Assembly: GCF_014062315.1 (NCBI RefSeq) | Contig: NZ_JACGLT010000007.1 | Coordinates: 180,622-244,621 of the forward strand | Direction: 5' to 3' | DNA from: Gelidibacter maritimus | GTDB taxonomy: Bacteria > Bacteroidota > Bacteroidia > Flavobacteriales > Flavobacteriaceae | Length of the DNA stretch: 64,000 bases | Shown: piece after piece, positions 17,873-25,872 of the stretch | How positions within the stretch are numbered: position 1 is the first letter of the stretch | Layout of the letters: each line of letters begins with the position of its first letter | Made by a program: the position numbers and the translations under genes | Notes under the pieces: generated by a model | Seen by the model: the letters and a program-made list of their open reading frames with translations, nothing else | Told to the model about the DNA's origin: nothing | Databases searched by the model: none

Positions 17873-18838
17873 ATGAGTACATTTCCTTGGCAAGATAAAC
17901 CGGAAGGTTGCAATGATGTAATTTGGAGATATTCTGAAAATCCAATCATCAATAGATATGATATTCCATCCTCCAACAGTATTTTTAATAGTGCCGTGGT
18001 GCCTTTTGAGGATGGCTATGCCGGTGTTTTCAGATGTGATAACAAATCGGTGCAGATGAATATTTTTGCTGGCTTCAGTAAAAATGGGATCGATTGGGAG
18101 ATCAATCATGAGCCTATCGTGATGCAAGCAGGAAATACCGAAATGATCGAATCTGATTATAAATATGATCCAAGGGTTGTATGGATTGAAGATCGGTATT
18201 GGATCACCTGGTGTAATGGCTATCACGGACCAACCATCGGGATTGCTTATACCTACGATTTTAAAGAGTTTTTTCAGTGCGAAAATGCCTTTTTGCCGTT
18301 CAATAGAAACGGAGTCTTATTTCCTAAAAAGATCAACGGCAAATACGCAATGTTGAGTCGCCCAAGCGATAATGGGCATACGCCATTTGGAGATATTTAC
18401 ATCAGCTATAGTCCGGATATGAAATACTGGGGAGAGCACCGATGCGTCATGAAAACAACGGCATTTGTGGATAGTGCTTGGCAATGTACCAAGATTGGTG
18501 CAGGACCAATTCCAATTTTAACCGATGAAGGCTGGTTGATGATTTATCACGGGGTCATCACTACCTGTAACGGTTTCCGTTATGCCATGGGCGCTGCACT
18601 ATTAGATGAAAACCAACCCGATAAAGTAAAATTTAGAACCCAACCGTATTTATTGGGTCCTGCAGAGCTTTACGAAACCACAGGAGATGTACCCAACGTG
18701 GTATTCCCTTGTGCTGCTTTACATGATATAGAAGAAGATAAATTAGCCATTTACTATGGTGCGGCAGATACCGTTGTAGCCATGGCATTTGGGAAATTGA
18801 GCGAAGTGGTGCAGTTTACAAAGGATAATAGTTTGTAA
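17873..18838 (+). CDS. GH130 beta-mannoside phosphorylase (cytoplasmic)
   Basis: This is a family 130 glycoside phosphorylase with a five-bladed beta-propeller. It cleaves beta-mannosides with phosphate to give mannose-1-phosphate. Given the N-glycan neighbours, the most likely substrate is Man-beta-1,4-GlcNAc, as for the Bacteroides thetaiotaomicron enzyme in a comparable locus (from memory). There is no signal peptide (it starts [12 protein letters not shown]), so it acts in the cytoplasm. Motifs seen are [26 protein letters not shown], the catalytic Asp99 in YDPRVVW, and [21 protein letters not shown]. At 321 residues the length is normal. Mannosyl-glucose or mannan-oligosaccharide phosphorylase remain alternatives. 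The pairing with an SSS importer just upstream is functionally coherent. Confidence 0.93.
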   Translation: MSTFPWQDKPEGCNDVIWRYSENPIINRYDIPSSNSIFNSAVVPFEDGYAGVFRCDNKSVQMNIFAGFSKNGIDWEINHEPIVMQAGNTEMIESDYKYDPRVVWIEDRYWITWCNGYHGPTIGIAYTYDFKEFFQCENAFLPFNRNGVLFPKKINGKYAMLSRPSDNGHTPFGDIYISYSPDMKYWGEHRCVMKTTAFVDSAWQCTKIGAGPIPILTDEGWLMIYHGVITTCNGFRYAMGAALLDENQPDKVKFRTQPYLLGPAELYETTGDVPNVVFPCAALHDIEEDKLAIYYGAADTVVAMAFGKLSEVVQFTKDNSL

Positions 18839-18906
18839 AATTGATAGGTTTGTCCATGAAAATAGTGCCGCAATATTATTAGAAATAATTATACGGAGAT
18901 TATTTT

Positions 18907-19023
18907 AGCCCTGAAGGGGCGATATATGAATGCCATGTCATTCAAGACAATAATGGTAGCCCCAACGGGGCGATATATCATAGAACGAAGCGATATATCA
19001 TAGCACGGAGCGACATATCACAT
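18907..19023. repeat. REP-like GGGGCGATATAT elements with 20-base tandem units
   Basis: Two GCCC(N4-5)GGGGCGATATAT elements (from 18908 and 18959) are followed by three tandem 20-base units at 18964-18983, 18984-19003 and 19004-19023. Each unit has the form AACGAAGCGATATATCATAG. The last unit ends 15 bases before the CBM9-like gene. Similar elements with GCGACATCTT occur at 44401-44517. They look like dispersed Bacteroidota intergenic repeats. Confidence 0.75.
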
Positions 19024-19038
19024 AAATAATAATATTCA

Positions 19039-20100
19039 ATGATTAAATTTATAACATCCCTCTTTTTCAGTATTTCCATGATGACCTTCGGGCAATCAAA
19101 AGGCATTCCCGTGCCTGAGAGTTACATCGCCTACCACACCTCTGACGCCATTAACGTTGACGGGAAGGATACTGATGCCTCATGGAACAAAGTGGATTGG
19201 ACCAAGCTATTCATCGATATTGAAGGCGTTAAAAAACCAACTTATGACACTCAAGTCAAAATGCTTTGGGACGACACTTATTTCTATATTTTGGCAAAAA
19301 TGGAAGAGCCACACGTTTGGGCAGATATCACAGAACACGACGCCATAATTTTCTACAATAATGATTTCGAGGTCTTTGTTGATCCCGACGGTGATACCCA
19401 TAATTATTATGAAATCGAGGTGAACGCCATCAACACCATTTGGGATTTATTTATCAACAAACCTTACCGTGAAAGCAACGTAGTTTTAAACGATTGGACG
19501 GCAACTGGAATGAAAACGGCCATTACCATTGATGGCACCTTGAACAACCCGAAGGATACCGACAAAGGTTGGATACTTGAAATGGCAATTCCTTGGGATG
19601 TGTTCAAAAAAGCTTATTTCGAAGAAAACGTTCCCAAAGATGATTTTTGGCGGGTGAATTTCTCAAGAGTTAATTGGGATCATGATATCATCGATGGGAA
19701 ATACGGAAGAAAAAAGGATGCCGAAGGCAACTATCTGCCGGAATACAACTGGGTCTGGTCGTCACAAGGCGTCATTAATATGCACGAGCCTGAAAAGTGG
19801 GGCTATGTATATTTCTCTTCAACAGAAGCTGGCGGAAAGGATACCTTTGAAATTCCTAAGGATGAAAAAATCAAATGGGAAATGTATGGTTTATTCCGTG
19901 CTCATAAAAAATATTACGAAACGAATAAACAATGGGCAACTTCGGTTGAGCAACTATCGGCATCCCCAATGGTCGTCGAAGGAAAAACTATTCAGCCTAA
20001 AATTGAAACCCATAGTTTTGGATGGACCATTTCAGCAAAAAGTCCGTTTACAGATAAAATGCTCATCATAAAAGAGGATGGCGAATTTTTAAGTCAATAA
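19039..20100 (+). CDS. Secreted CBM9-like carbohydrate-binding protein
   Basis: This is a 353-residue exported protein whose main domain (about 25-250) resembles family 9 carbohydrate-binding modules and their DOMON-like relatives. It contains IAYHTSDAINVDGKDTDASW, then KMLWDDTYFYILAKMEEPHVW, NDFEVFVDPDGD, YYEIEVNAINTIWD and WRVNFSRVNWD. Residues 1-19 are a signal peptide ending in TFGQ. The C-terminal 100 residues have no recognised domain. No catalytic residues are seen, so it is likely a glycan-binding or accessory protein in the periplasm. It sits between GH130 and GH18. Such stand-alone proteins are frequent in flavobacterial glycan loci, but their role is poorly known. Confidence 0.75.
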   Translation: MIKFITSLFFSISMMTFGQSKGIPVPESYIAYHTSDAINVDGKDTDASWNKVDWTKLFIDIEGVKKPTYDTQVKMLWDDTYFYILAKMEEPHVWADITEHDAIIFYNNDFEVFVDPDGDTHNYYEIEVNAINTIWDLFINKPYRESNVVLNDWTATGMKTAITIDGTLNNPKDTDKGWILEMAIPWDVFKKAYFEENVPKDDFWRVNFSRVNWDHDIIDGKYGRKKDAEGNYLPEYNWVWSSQGVINMHEPEKWGYVYFSSTEAGGKDTFEIPKDEKIKWEMYGLFRAHKKYYETNKQWATSVEQLSASPMVVEGKTIQPKIETHSFGWTISAKSPFTDKMLIIKEDGEFLSQ

Positions 20101-20110
20101 ATTAGTTAAA

Positions 20111-20172
20111 GACCTGTGAGGTTTCTACCTGTCCGCCGAAGCTTCAGTGTAGGAGGAAAACCTGAGAGGTTT
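20111..20172. repeat. Paired ACCTG(T/A)GAGGTTT repeats flanking a GC-rich insert
   Basis: ACCTGTGAGGTTT (20112-20124) and ACCTGAGAGGTTT (20160-20172) are direct repeats with one mismatch. The second is itself a small hairpin (AAACCT/AGGTTT) followed by A residues. Between them lies a 32-base GC-rich stretch containing GTCCGCCGAAGCTTC, similar to a stretch at 50876-50925 on the other strand. It looks like an intergenic hairpin interrupted by a second repeat type, 17 bases before the GH18 start codon. Confidence 0.6.
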
Positions 20173-20188
20173 AAAAAAGAATTATATT

Positions 20189-21355
20189 ATGAGAGTGATC
20201 AAATACATTTTTTTAATCCCGCTTTTTTTCGCGTGCAACAATGCTTCTGAAAAAAAGGGAGAAACAAATCATGACGTATCAAATCAGGAGCAAGCAAATG
20301 ACAAACAATCCGATGTCGATTTAAAAATCATCGGATACGCCGCGGGCTATGAAGATTATGATTTCTCGAAAATCGACGCCACAAAACTCACACATATCAA
20401 TTTTGCTTTCGCCAATATTGTTGAAGGTAAAGCGGCCTTTGAATTGGAAACCGATGCGGCTAAAATTGCCACATTGATTGGTCTTAAAGAGCAAAACCCC
20501 GATTTAAAAGTACTTTATTCTGTAGGAGGTTGGGTTTGGTCCGATCAGTTTTCGACCATGGCAGCCTACGATGAGTCACGAAAAAAGTTTGCAGAAAGCT
20601 GTGTGGAACTTTTGAAAAAACACGACTTTGATGGCGTGGACTTAGATTGGGAATATCCAGGCCAACGTGCAGAAGACAATGATTTCCGTCCCTCTGATAA
20701 AGACAATTTTACCTTGCTTTTGGCTGAAATCCGCCAAGCATTGGATGTCCAAGGTGAGAAAGACAATACACATTACCTCTTGACCATCGCCACTGGAGCC
20801 GATCAAGCCTATATCGACCATACCAATTTAGGACAAGCACACAAGCACCTCGATTTTATAAATGTGATGTGCTATGACTTTTACCAAGGTTGGATGTTTC
20901 AAACGGGCCACCATGCCAATTTATATCCATCAGACAAAGAAAAGTACGGCGGCAATAGTGGCGTAGAAGCCATCGACCGACATATCGAAGCGGGCGTTCC
21001 CGTTGAAAAACTGGTCTTGGGAATTCCTTTTTATGGCCGTCAATGGGAGAAAGTTGCCCCTACAGAGGTCCCTTTATACGCATCGGCCAATCAAGGTGGA
21101 TATATCATATCCTACTGGGAAATTCTCGAAAAATTAAAATCGGGCAACTATGAAAAAATGTACGATGAATCCGCAAAAGCATCTTACCTCTGGAATCCCA
21201 CCGAACATGTTTTTATTTCTTATGATACACCAAAAGAAATCAAATTAAAGGCGGACTATATCAAAGAAAAAGGCTTGGGCGGCGCTATGTTCTGGGAATA
21301 TAGTTTAGATAAAGACCAAGAGCTATTGAATACGCTTTTTGAAAATTTGCATTAA
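20189..21355 (+). CDS. GH18 chitinase/ENGase-family glycosidase (lipoprotein)
   Basis: This is a family 18 glycosidase using substrate-assisted catalysis on GlcNAc-containing chains. The signal ends in lipobox FFAC (Cys16), giving a lipid-anchored enzyme. The barrel contains IIGYAAGYEDYDFSKID, VLYSVGGW, and the DxxDxDxE motif DGVDLDWE with catalytic Glu155. It also has MCYDFYQGW and GIPFYGRQW. These features, including an apparent chitinase insertion domain (ASANQGGYIISYWE), resemble GH18 chitinases more than Bacteroides-type ENGases, whose motif is usually DGLDIDDE-like. In this locus it could cut chitobiose cores or chitin oligomers, so its substrate is open. At 388 residues it is a single catalytic unit. 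The GHL10-like gene starts 22 bases after its stop codon. Confidence 0.9.
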   Translation: MRVIKYIFLIPLFFACNNASEKKGETNHDVSNQEQANDKQSDVDLKIIGYAAGYEDYDFSKIDATKLTHINFAFANIVEGKAAFELETDAAKIATLIGLKEQNPDLKVLYSVGGWVWSDQFSTMAAYDESRKKFAESCVELLKKHDFDGVDLDWEYPGQRAEDNDFRPSDKDNFTLLLAEIRQALDVQGEKDNTHYLLTIATGADQAYIDHTNLGQAHKHLDFINVMCYDFYQGWMFQTGHHANLYPSDKEKYGGNSGVEAIDRHIEAGVPVEKLVLGIPFYGRQWEKVAPTEVPLYASANQGGYIISYWEILEKLKSGNYEKMYDESAKASYLWNPTEHVFISYDTPKEIKLKADYIKEKGLGGAMFWEYSLDKDQELLNTLFENLH

Positions 21356-21377
21356 ATATTAGTATAAAAAAACACCA

Positions 21378-22493
21378 ATGAAAATTAGATTCCTCGTATA
21401 TGCCACGTTACTTTTAACTGTGATTGGGTGCAATCAACAGGAAAGGAAACAAGCGAACCTATTGAATCTTAAGTCATCTCCTGAGGATAATTTTAAATTC
21501 GGTACCTGGATCACTTCCAATAAAAACAAAGCTGATGCCGATTATACCACCGAATTTAAAAGATACAAGGAAGGTGGCATTGATGAGGTTCTGATTAATA
21601 CATCAACCGATCCAAAGGAACTAGAGCGTTTGGTGCCATTAGCAGCCAATGAAGGTTTAAAAGTTCATGCATGGATGTGGGCTGTGAATCGTCCAGGCGA
21701 TACGATTGCTCAAAATCACCCGGAATGGTATATGGTCAGTCGAGATGGTAAATCCTGTTTTGATACCCGTCCGTATGTCAATTACTACCAATGGTTATGC
21801 CCAACAAGGGAAGCATCCAGAAATCATATTTTAGGTTTGGTTGAGAAAATGGCAAAGGTCGAGGGCATTGAAAGTGTACATTTGGATTATATCCGATTTC
21901 CAGATATTTTCTTACCCATCGGTTTACTTCCGAAATACGATTTAAAACAGGACACGGAAATGGCAGAATTCGATTTTTGCTATTGTGAGGTCTGTATAAG
22001 CGAATTCGAAAAAATCCATCATAAAAATCCGTTGGAAAGTGAAAACACCGCCATCGATATGGAATGGAAGAATTTCAGGTTGAATGCCATCCGAAATTTG
22101 GTGAATGACGCTTATGATATCGTCCACAAACACAATAAAAAATTAACCGCTGCGGTTTTTCCTTATCCTGAAATGGCCGATCATATGGTACGTCAACGTT
22201 GGGATAAATGGCATATTGATGAGGTATATCCAATGATTTACCACGGATTTTATAACGAGGAAATTGATTGGATCGGGTACGCCACCAAACAGGGTGTCAC
22301 CGATTTAGAGCCTAAAAATGTCGGATTGAATACGGGCGTTTTCCTGCCGCCTTTTACATCTGCGGAAGAGTTAAACGAAGCCATTCATTACGCAAAGGAT
22401 AATGGCGCAAAAGGAGTGACTTTCTTTGATGGGCCGCAATTGACGGATGCCTTTTTGCAAACCATTAAAGAAATAAAAGAAAGTTTTAAATAA
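21378..22493 (+). CDS. GHL10-like putative glycoside hydrolase (lipoprotein), function unknown
   Basis: This is a 371-residue exported protein with lipobox VIGC. It has a TIM-barrel pattern like the glycosyl-hydrolase-like GHL10 group: FGTWITSNKNK, then GLKVHAWMWAVNRPGD, PTREASRNHIL, HLDYIRFPD (a conserved Asp-Tyr-Ile-Arg motif), VYPMIYHGFYN and GAKGVTFFDGPQLT near the end. A cysteine cluster FCYCEVCISEF at about residue 197 could bind a metal. No activity is known to me for close relatives. It lies in a tight run with GH18 (22-base gap) and GH92 copy 2 (6-base gap), so it very likely takes part in N-glycan or GlcNAc-oligomer breakdown. Confidence 0.75.
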   Translation: MKIRFLVYATLLLTVIGCNQQERKQANLLNLKSSPEDNFKFGTWITSNKNKADADYTTEFKRYKEGGIDEVLINTSTDPKELERLVPLAANEGLKVHAWMWAVNRPGDTIAQNHPEWYMVSRDGKSCFDTRPYVNYYQWLCPTREASRNHILGLVEKMAKVEGIESVHLDYIRFPDIFLPIGLLPKYDLKQDTEMAEFDFCYCEVCISEFEKIHHKNPLESENTAIDMEWKNFRLNAIRNLVNDAYDIVHKHNKKLTAAVFPYPEMADHMVRQRWDKWHIDEVYPMIYHGFYNEEIDWIGYATKQGVTDLEPKNVGLNTGVFLPPFTSAEELNEAIHYAKDNGAKGVTFFDGPQLTDAFLQTIKEIKESFK

Positions 22494-22499
22494 GTAGAA

Positions 22500-24746
22500 A
22501 TGAAAAAGTTTGGTCTTTTAACGCTGTTTTTTGCAATGTTCTTGCTTCAGTGCAAAGAGTCTGCGGATGTATCCAGCCAAGTTAAATTAACCAGTTTTGT
22601 AAATCCCTTTATAGGAACTGACGGCCCTGGAAACACCTATCCTGGTGCAACCGTTCCTTTTGGGATGGTTCAATTGAGTCCTGATATTGGAATTTCGGGT
22701 TGGGATCGCATTGCCGGTTATTTTTACCAAGACTCCATTATTACCGGATTTTCGCACATGCACTTGTCTGGAACAGGTGCCGGCGATCTCTACGATATAT
22801 TGGTCATGCCTACCAACAGCCGATTTTCAGAACGTATAGAAGCCAATCACTTTAAGCCGTTTTCAAGTTTTTCACATGAAAAGGAAGCCGCATCACCGGG
22901 CTATTATATGGTCGATTTATTGGATTATGACATTAAAGCTGAATTGACTACTACAGAAAGAACAGGAGTCCATCGCTATACGTTTCCTAAGGACGACAGC
23001 ACGCAAATTCACATCGATTTGGGCTATTCCTTAAATTGGGACAGCCCCACCGAAACACATTTTAATGTGGTTGATGACACCACTATTGAAGGCTATCGGA
23101 AATCTACAGGATGGGCAAAAGACCAACGGGTTTATTTTGTAATTAAACTTTCTAAACCTTTTAAATCTTATCAATTATTTAAAAATGATTCGCTGACGAA
23201 GTCGCCTGTTACAGGTAAAAACACAAAGATTATTTTGGATTATGCCACCGAAGAAGGCGACCAAATTATTTTAAAAACGGGTTTATCTACAGCAACTATT
23301 GAAGGGGCGTACAAATCGTTGGAAGAGGAAGCACCACATTTCGATTTTGATGACATAAGAAACCAGGCAGAAGACAAATGGGAAATCCAACTCAATAAAA
23401 TCAACATCAGTATGGCTGACGATACCAAAAAGCATATTTTTTATACGATGCTCTATCAGTCCATGTTGGCACCCACCTTATTAAGTGATTATAACGGCGA
23501 TTATAAAGGCGCCAATGATAGCATCATGAATGCTCAAGGTTTTGATAGATACGATACATTTTCGTTATGGGATACTTATAGAGCGGCACATCCATTATAC
23601 ACCATCATGCATCCAAATAGGGTTTCGGATATGGTCAATTCCATGCTCGCCCATTACAAGGAAACAGGTCTTTTACCAGTATGGCCCATGCAAGGGAATG
23701 AAACCAATATGATGATTGGCTACCACGCTGTTCCCGTCATTGTGGACGCTTATTTTAAAGGTATCGCAAATTTTGATGTCGATTTGGCTTACCAAGCGTG
23801 TGTTGCCAGTGCTACAGATGCTTCTCGACAAATTGATGAGTACATGGCTTTAGGTTATGTACCAGCAGGTGACGACGAAGACGATTGGTCCGTTTCCAAA
23901 ACTTTGGAATATGCCTATGACGATTGGTGCATTGCCCAATTCGCGAAAGCCTTGGATAAAACAGACGATTATAATACCTTTATAAAGCGCTCTGAAAATT
24001 GGAAAAATGTTTATGATACGCAAACTACATTTATGCGTCCTAAGCTAAAAGATGGCACTTTTGTTGAGGATTTCGTTCCTAAGGATTATTCGCCATATTT
24101 CTGCGAAAGTAATGCCTGGCAATATTTTTGGTCGGTTCAGCACAATATTGAAGGGCTTACGGATCGCGTTGGTGGAAAGGAAGTATTTGAGAAGAAACTC
24201 GATTCCATGTTCACTTTAAACCCGCTACCTGAAGATGTATTACCAATTTTCAGTACGGGAATGATCGGTCAATATGCACATGGTAACGAACCAAGTCACC
24301 ATGTGGCTTATTTGTACAATTATATTGAAAAGCCGTGGAAGACTCAAAAGTTGGTTCGGGAGATTTTAGAAACCCAATATCAAAATGAACCAAGCGGACA
24401 TTGTGGGAATGAAGACTGCGGGCAAATGTCGTCCTGGTACGTGTTCAGTGCCTTGGGCTTTTATCCTATGAATCCTGCACAAGGGGTATATGCTTTTGGA
24501 TCACCGTTGGTCGATTCAGCCACCGTTAATTTGGAAAACGGGAAAACCTTTACTGTAAAAGCCTTGAACAATAATAAAGACAATATATACATTCAAACCA
24601 TTTCTCTAAATGGTGAAAATATAGATCGAAATCACATCACACATAAAGAGATAATGGCCGGTGGCGAATTGGTTTTTAACATGGGAAATACACCCAATAA
24701 GACCACTAAAAATACAATAGCACCATCATCAGAACTATATAATTAA
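22500..24746 (+). CDS. GH92 alpha-mannosidase 2 (lipoprotein)
   Basis: This is the second calcium-dependent exo-alpha-mannosidase, with a lipoprotein signal ending LLQC (Cys18). The N-terminal domain begins VNPFIGTDGPGNTYPGATVP. The barrel carries SLWDTYRAAHPL and GNETNMMIGYHAV. The catalytic acid is expected at Glu597 (AHGNEPSHH), with the base Asp in GNEDCGQMSSWY. At 748 residues it is the nearest relative of copy 1 among the four, judged by shared motifs, and may have arisen by duplication. It is probably co-transcribed with the GHL10-like gene (6 bases before) and the glycosylasparaginase (11 bases after). Its linkage preference is unknown. Confidence 0.96.
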   Translation: MKKFGLLTLFFAMFLLQCKESADVSSQVKLTSFVNPFIGTDGPGNTYPGATVPFGMVQLSPDIGISGWDRIAGYFYQDSIITGFSHMHLSGTGAGDLYDILVMPTNSRFSERIEANHFKPFSSFSHEKEAASPGYYMVDLLDYDIKAELTTTERTGVHRYTFPKDDSTQIHIDLGYSLNWDSPTETHFNVVDDTTIEGYRKSTGWAKDQRVYFVIKLSKPFKSYQLFKNDSLTKSPVTGKNTKIILDYATEEGDQIILKTGLSTATIEGAYKSLEEEAPHFDFDDIRNQAEDKWEIQLNKINISMADDTKKHIFYTMLYQSMLAPTLLSDYNGDYKGANDSIMNAQGFDRYDTFSLWDTYRAAHPLYTIMHPNRVSDMVNSMLAHYKETGLLPVWPMQGNETNMMIGYHAVPVIVDAYFKGIANFDVDLAYQACVASATDASRQIDEYMALGYVPAGDDEDDWSVSKTLEYAYDDWCIAQFAKALDKTDDYNTFIKRSENWKNVYDTQTTFMRPKLKDGTFVEDFVPKDYSPYFCESNAWQYFWSVQHNIEGLTDRVGGKEVFEKKLDSMFTLNPLPEDVLPIFSTGMIGQYAHGNEPSHHVAYLYNYIEKPWKTQKLVREILETQYQNEPSGHCGNEDCGQMSSWYVFSALGFYPMNPAQGVYAFGSPLVDSATVNLENGKTFTVKALNNNKDNIYIQTISLNGENIDRNHITHKEIMAGGELVFNMGNTPNKTTKNTIAPSSELYN

Positions 24747-24757
24747 AAAATCAGACG

Positions 24758-25780
24758 ATGTCAGATAGAAGAAATTTTATAAAAAAAGCAGCCTTAGGAA
24801 CTATAGGCGTTAGCACAGTGTTGAGCTGCAATAATTTGACCAGTAAGGAGCAGCCTGTTGTGGCAGCTAATGTGTCAAATAAAAAGGCAGTCAAGCCTTT
24901 GGTTATTTCCACTTGGAACCACGGTTTACCGGCCAACGAGGAAACTTGGAAGCAATTAAAAAACGGAAAATCGGCTTTGGACGCTATTGAAGCTGGCATG
25001 AAAATTCCTGAAGCAGATCCAGAAGTGAGAAGTGTCGGCTATGGCGGATTTCCTGATAGGGACGGAAAAGTAACATTGGACGCCTGTATCATGGATCATA
25101 ATAGCGATTGCGGATCAGTATCTTTTTTGCAAGGTATCAAACATCCTATTTCAGTAGCCAAAAAAGTATTGGAGAATACGCCTCACGTGATGTTGTCGGG
25201 AGCAGGTGCCCTTCAATTTGCATTGTCCGAAGGCTTTAAGGAAGAGAATTTGCTAACCCCAGAATCAGAAAAAGATTGGAAAAAATGGATGGAAGAATCC
25301 AAATATAAACCCGTCATCAATATTGAAAATCACGATACAATTTCCATGTTGGTCATCGACGAAGATGGCAATATTTCAGGAGGTTGTACCACAAGTGGTG
25401 CGGCTTGGAAAATGCACGGTCGTGTGGGGGACTCCCCAATTATCGGTGCAGGTCTGTTTTTAGATAATGAAGTTGGAGCCGCCGCCGCAACAGGTTTAGG
25501 TGAAGCGGTATTAAGAACGGCAGGAAGTGCCATGGTGGTAGAATTGATGCGTCAGGGGAAATCGCCACTTGAAGCTTGTAAGGAAATTGTGGAGCGTATT
25601 TTCAACAAGCATAAAAATCATAAGGACATGGAATATCTGCAAGTTGGATTTATCGCCGTCAACAAAAATGGAGAGCATGCGGGTTACAGTTTACGTTCCG
25701 GATTCAACTATGCCATTTATGATGAAGCCAACGGAAATCGTATGGAAGATGCCACGTTTAAAATGGCTTGGGAAGATTAA
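24758..25780 (+). CDS. Glycosylasparaginase (N4-(beta-GlcNAc)-L-asparaginase)
   Basis: This is an N-terminal-nucleophile amidohydrolase that splits GlcNAc-Asn, the last linkage of N-glycoprotein breakdown, into aspartate and aminated GlcNAc. The proenzyme is expected to cleave itself between Asp193 and Thr194 in ENHDTISM, freeing Thr194 as nucleophile. The downstream loops GGCTTSGAAWKMHGRVGDSP and GAAAATGLGEAVLR form the substrate site. At 340 residues it matches the Elizabethkingia (Flavobacterium) meningosepticum enzyme and is distinct from plain isoaspartyl peptidases. The N-terminus has a twin-arginine-like DRRNFIKKA followed by a hydrophobic stretch and lipobox LSC, so it may be exported folded by Tat and lipidated. 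It sits between a GH92 and a GH20. Confidence 0.92.
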   Translation: MSDRRNFIKKAALGTIGVSTVLSCNNLTSKEQPVVAANVSNKKAVKPLVISTWNHGLPANEETWKQLKNGKSALDAIEAGMKIPEADPEVRSVGYGGFPDRDGKVTLDACIMDHNSDCGSVSFLQGIKHPISVAKKVLENTPHVMLSGAGALQFALSEGFKEENLLTPESEKDWKKWMEESKYKPVINIENHDTISMLVIDEDGNISGGCTTSGAAWKMHGRVGDSPIIGAGLFLDNEVGAAAATGLGEAVLRTAGSAMVVELMRQGKSPLEACKEIVERIFNKHKNHKDMEYLQVGFIAVNKNGEHAGYSLRSGFNYAIYDEANGNRMEDATFKMAWED

Positions 25781-25872
25781 GAAACAAAATAACTTATAAT
25801 TAGGCCAATAGGGGACATGACAATAGACGGCGTGGCATGTTAATAGATAATAATAAAATTAAATTTTTAAAA

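Noticed and set aside
24758..25780. Ordinary type I/II L-asparaginase
   Set aside because: The HDTISM autoproteolysis motif and the later GGCTTSG loop indicate the Ntn-hydrolase glycosylasparaginase group instead.
25837..25872. Upstream ATG of the GH20 gene as its start
   Set aside because: It would put 12 charged or polar residues before the lipoprotein signal; the ATG at 25873 gives the usual short n-region.
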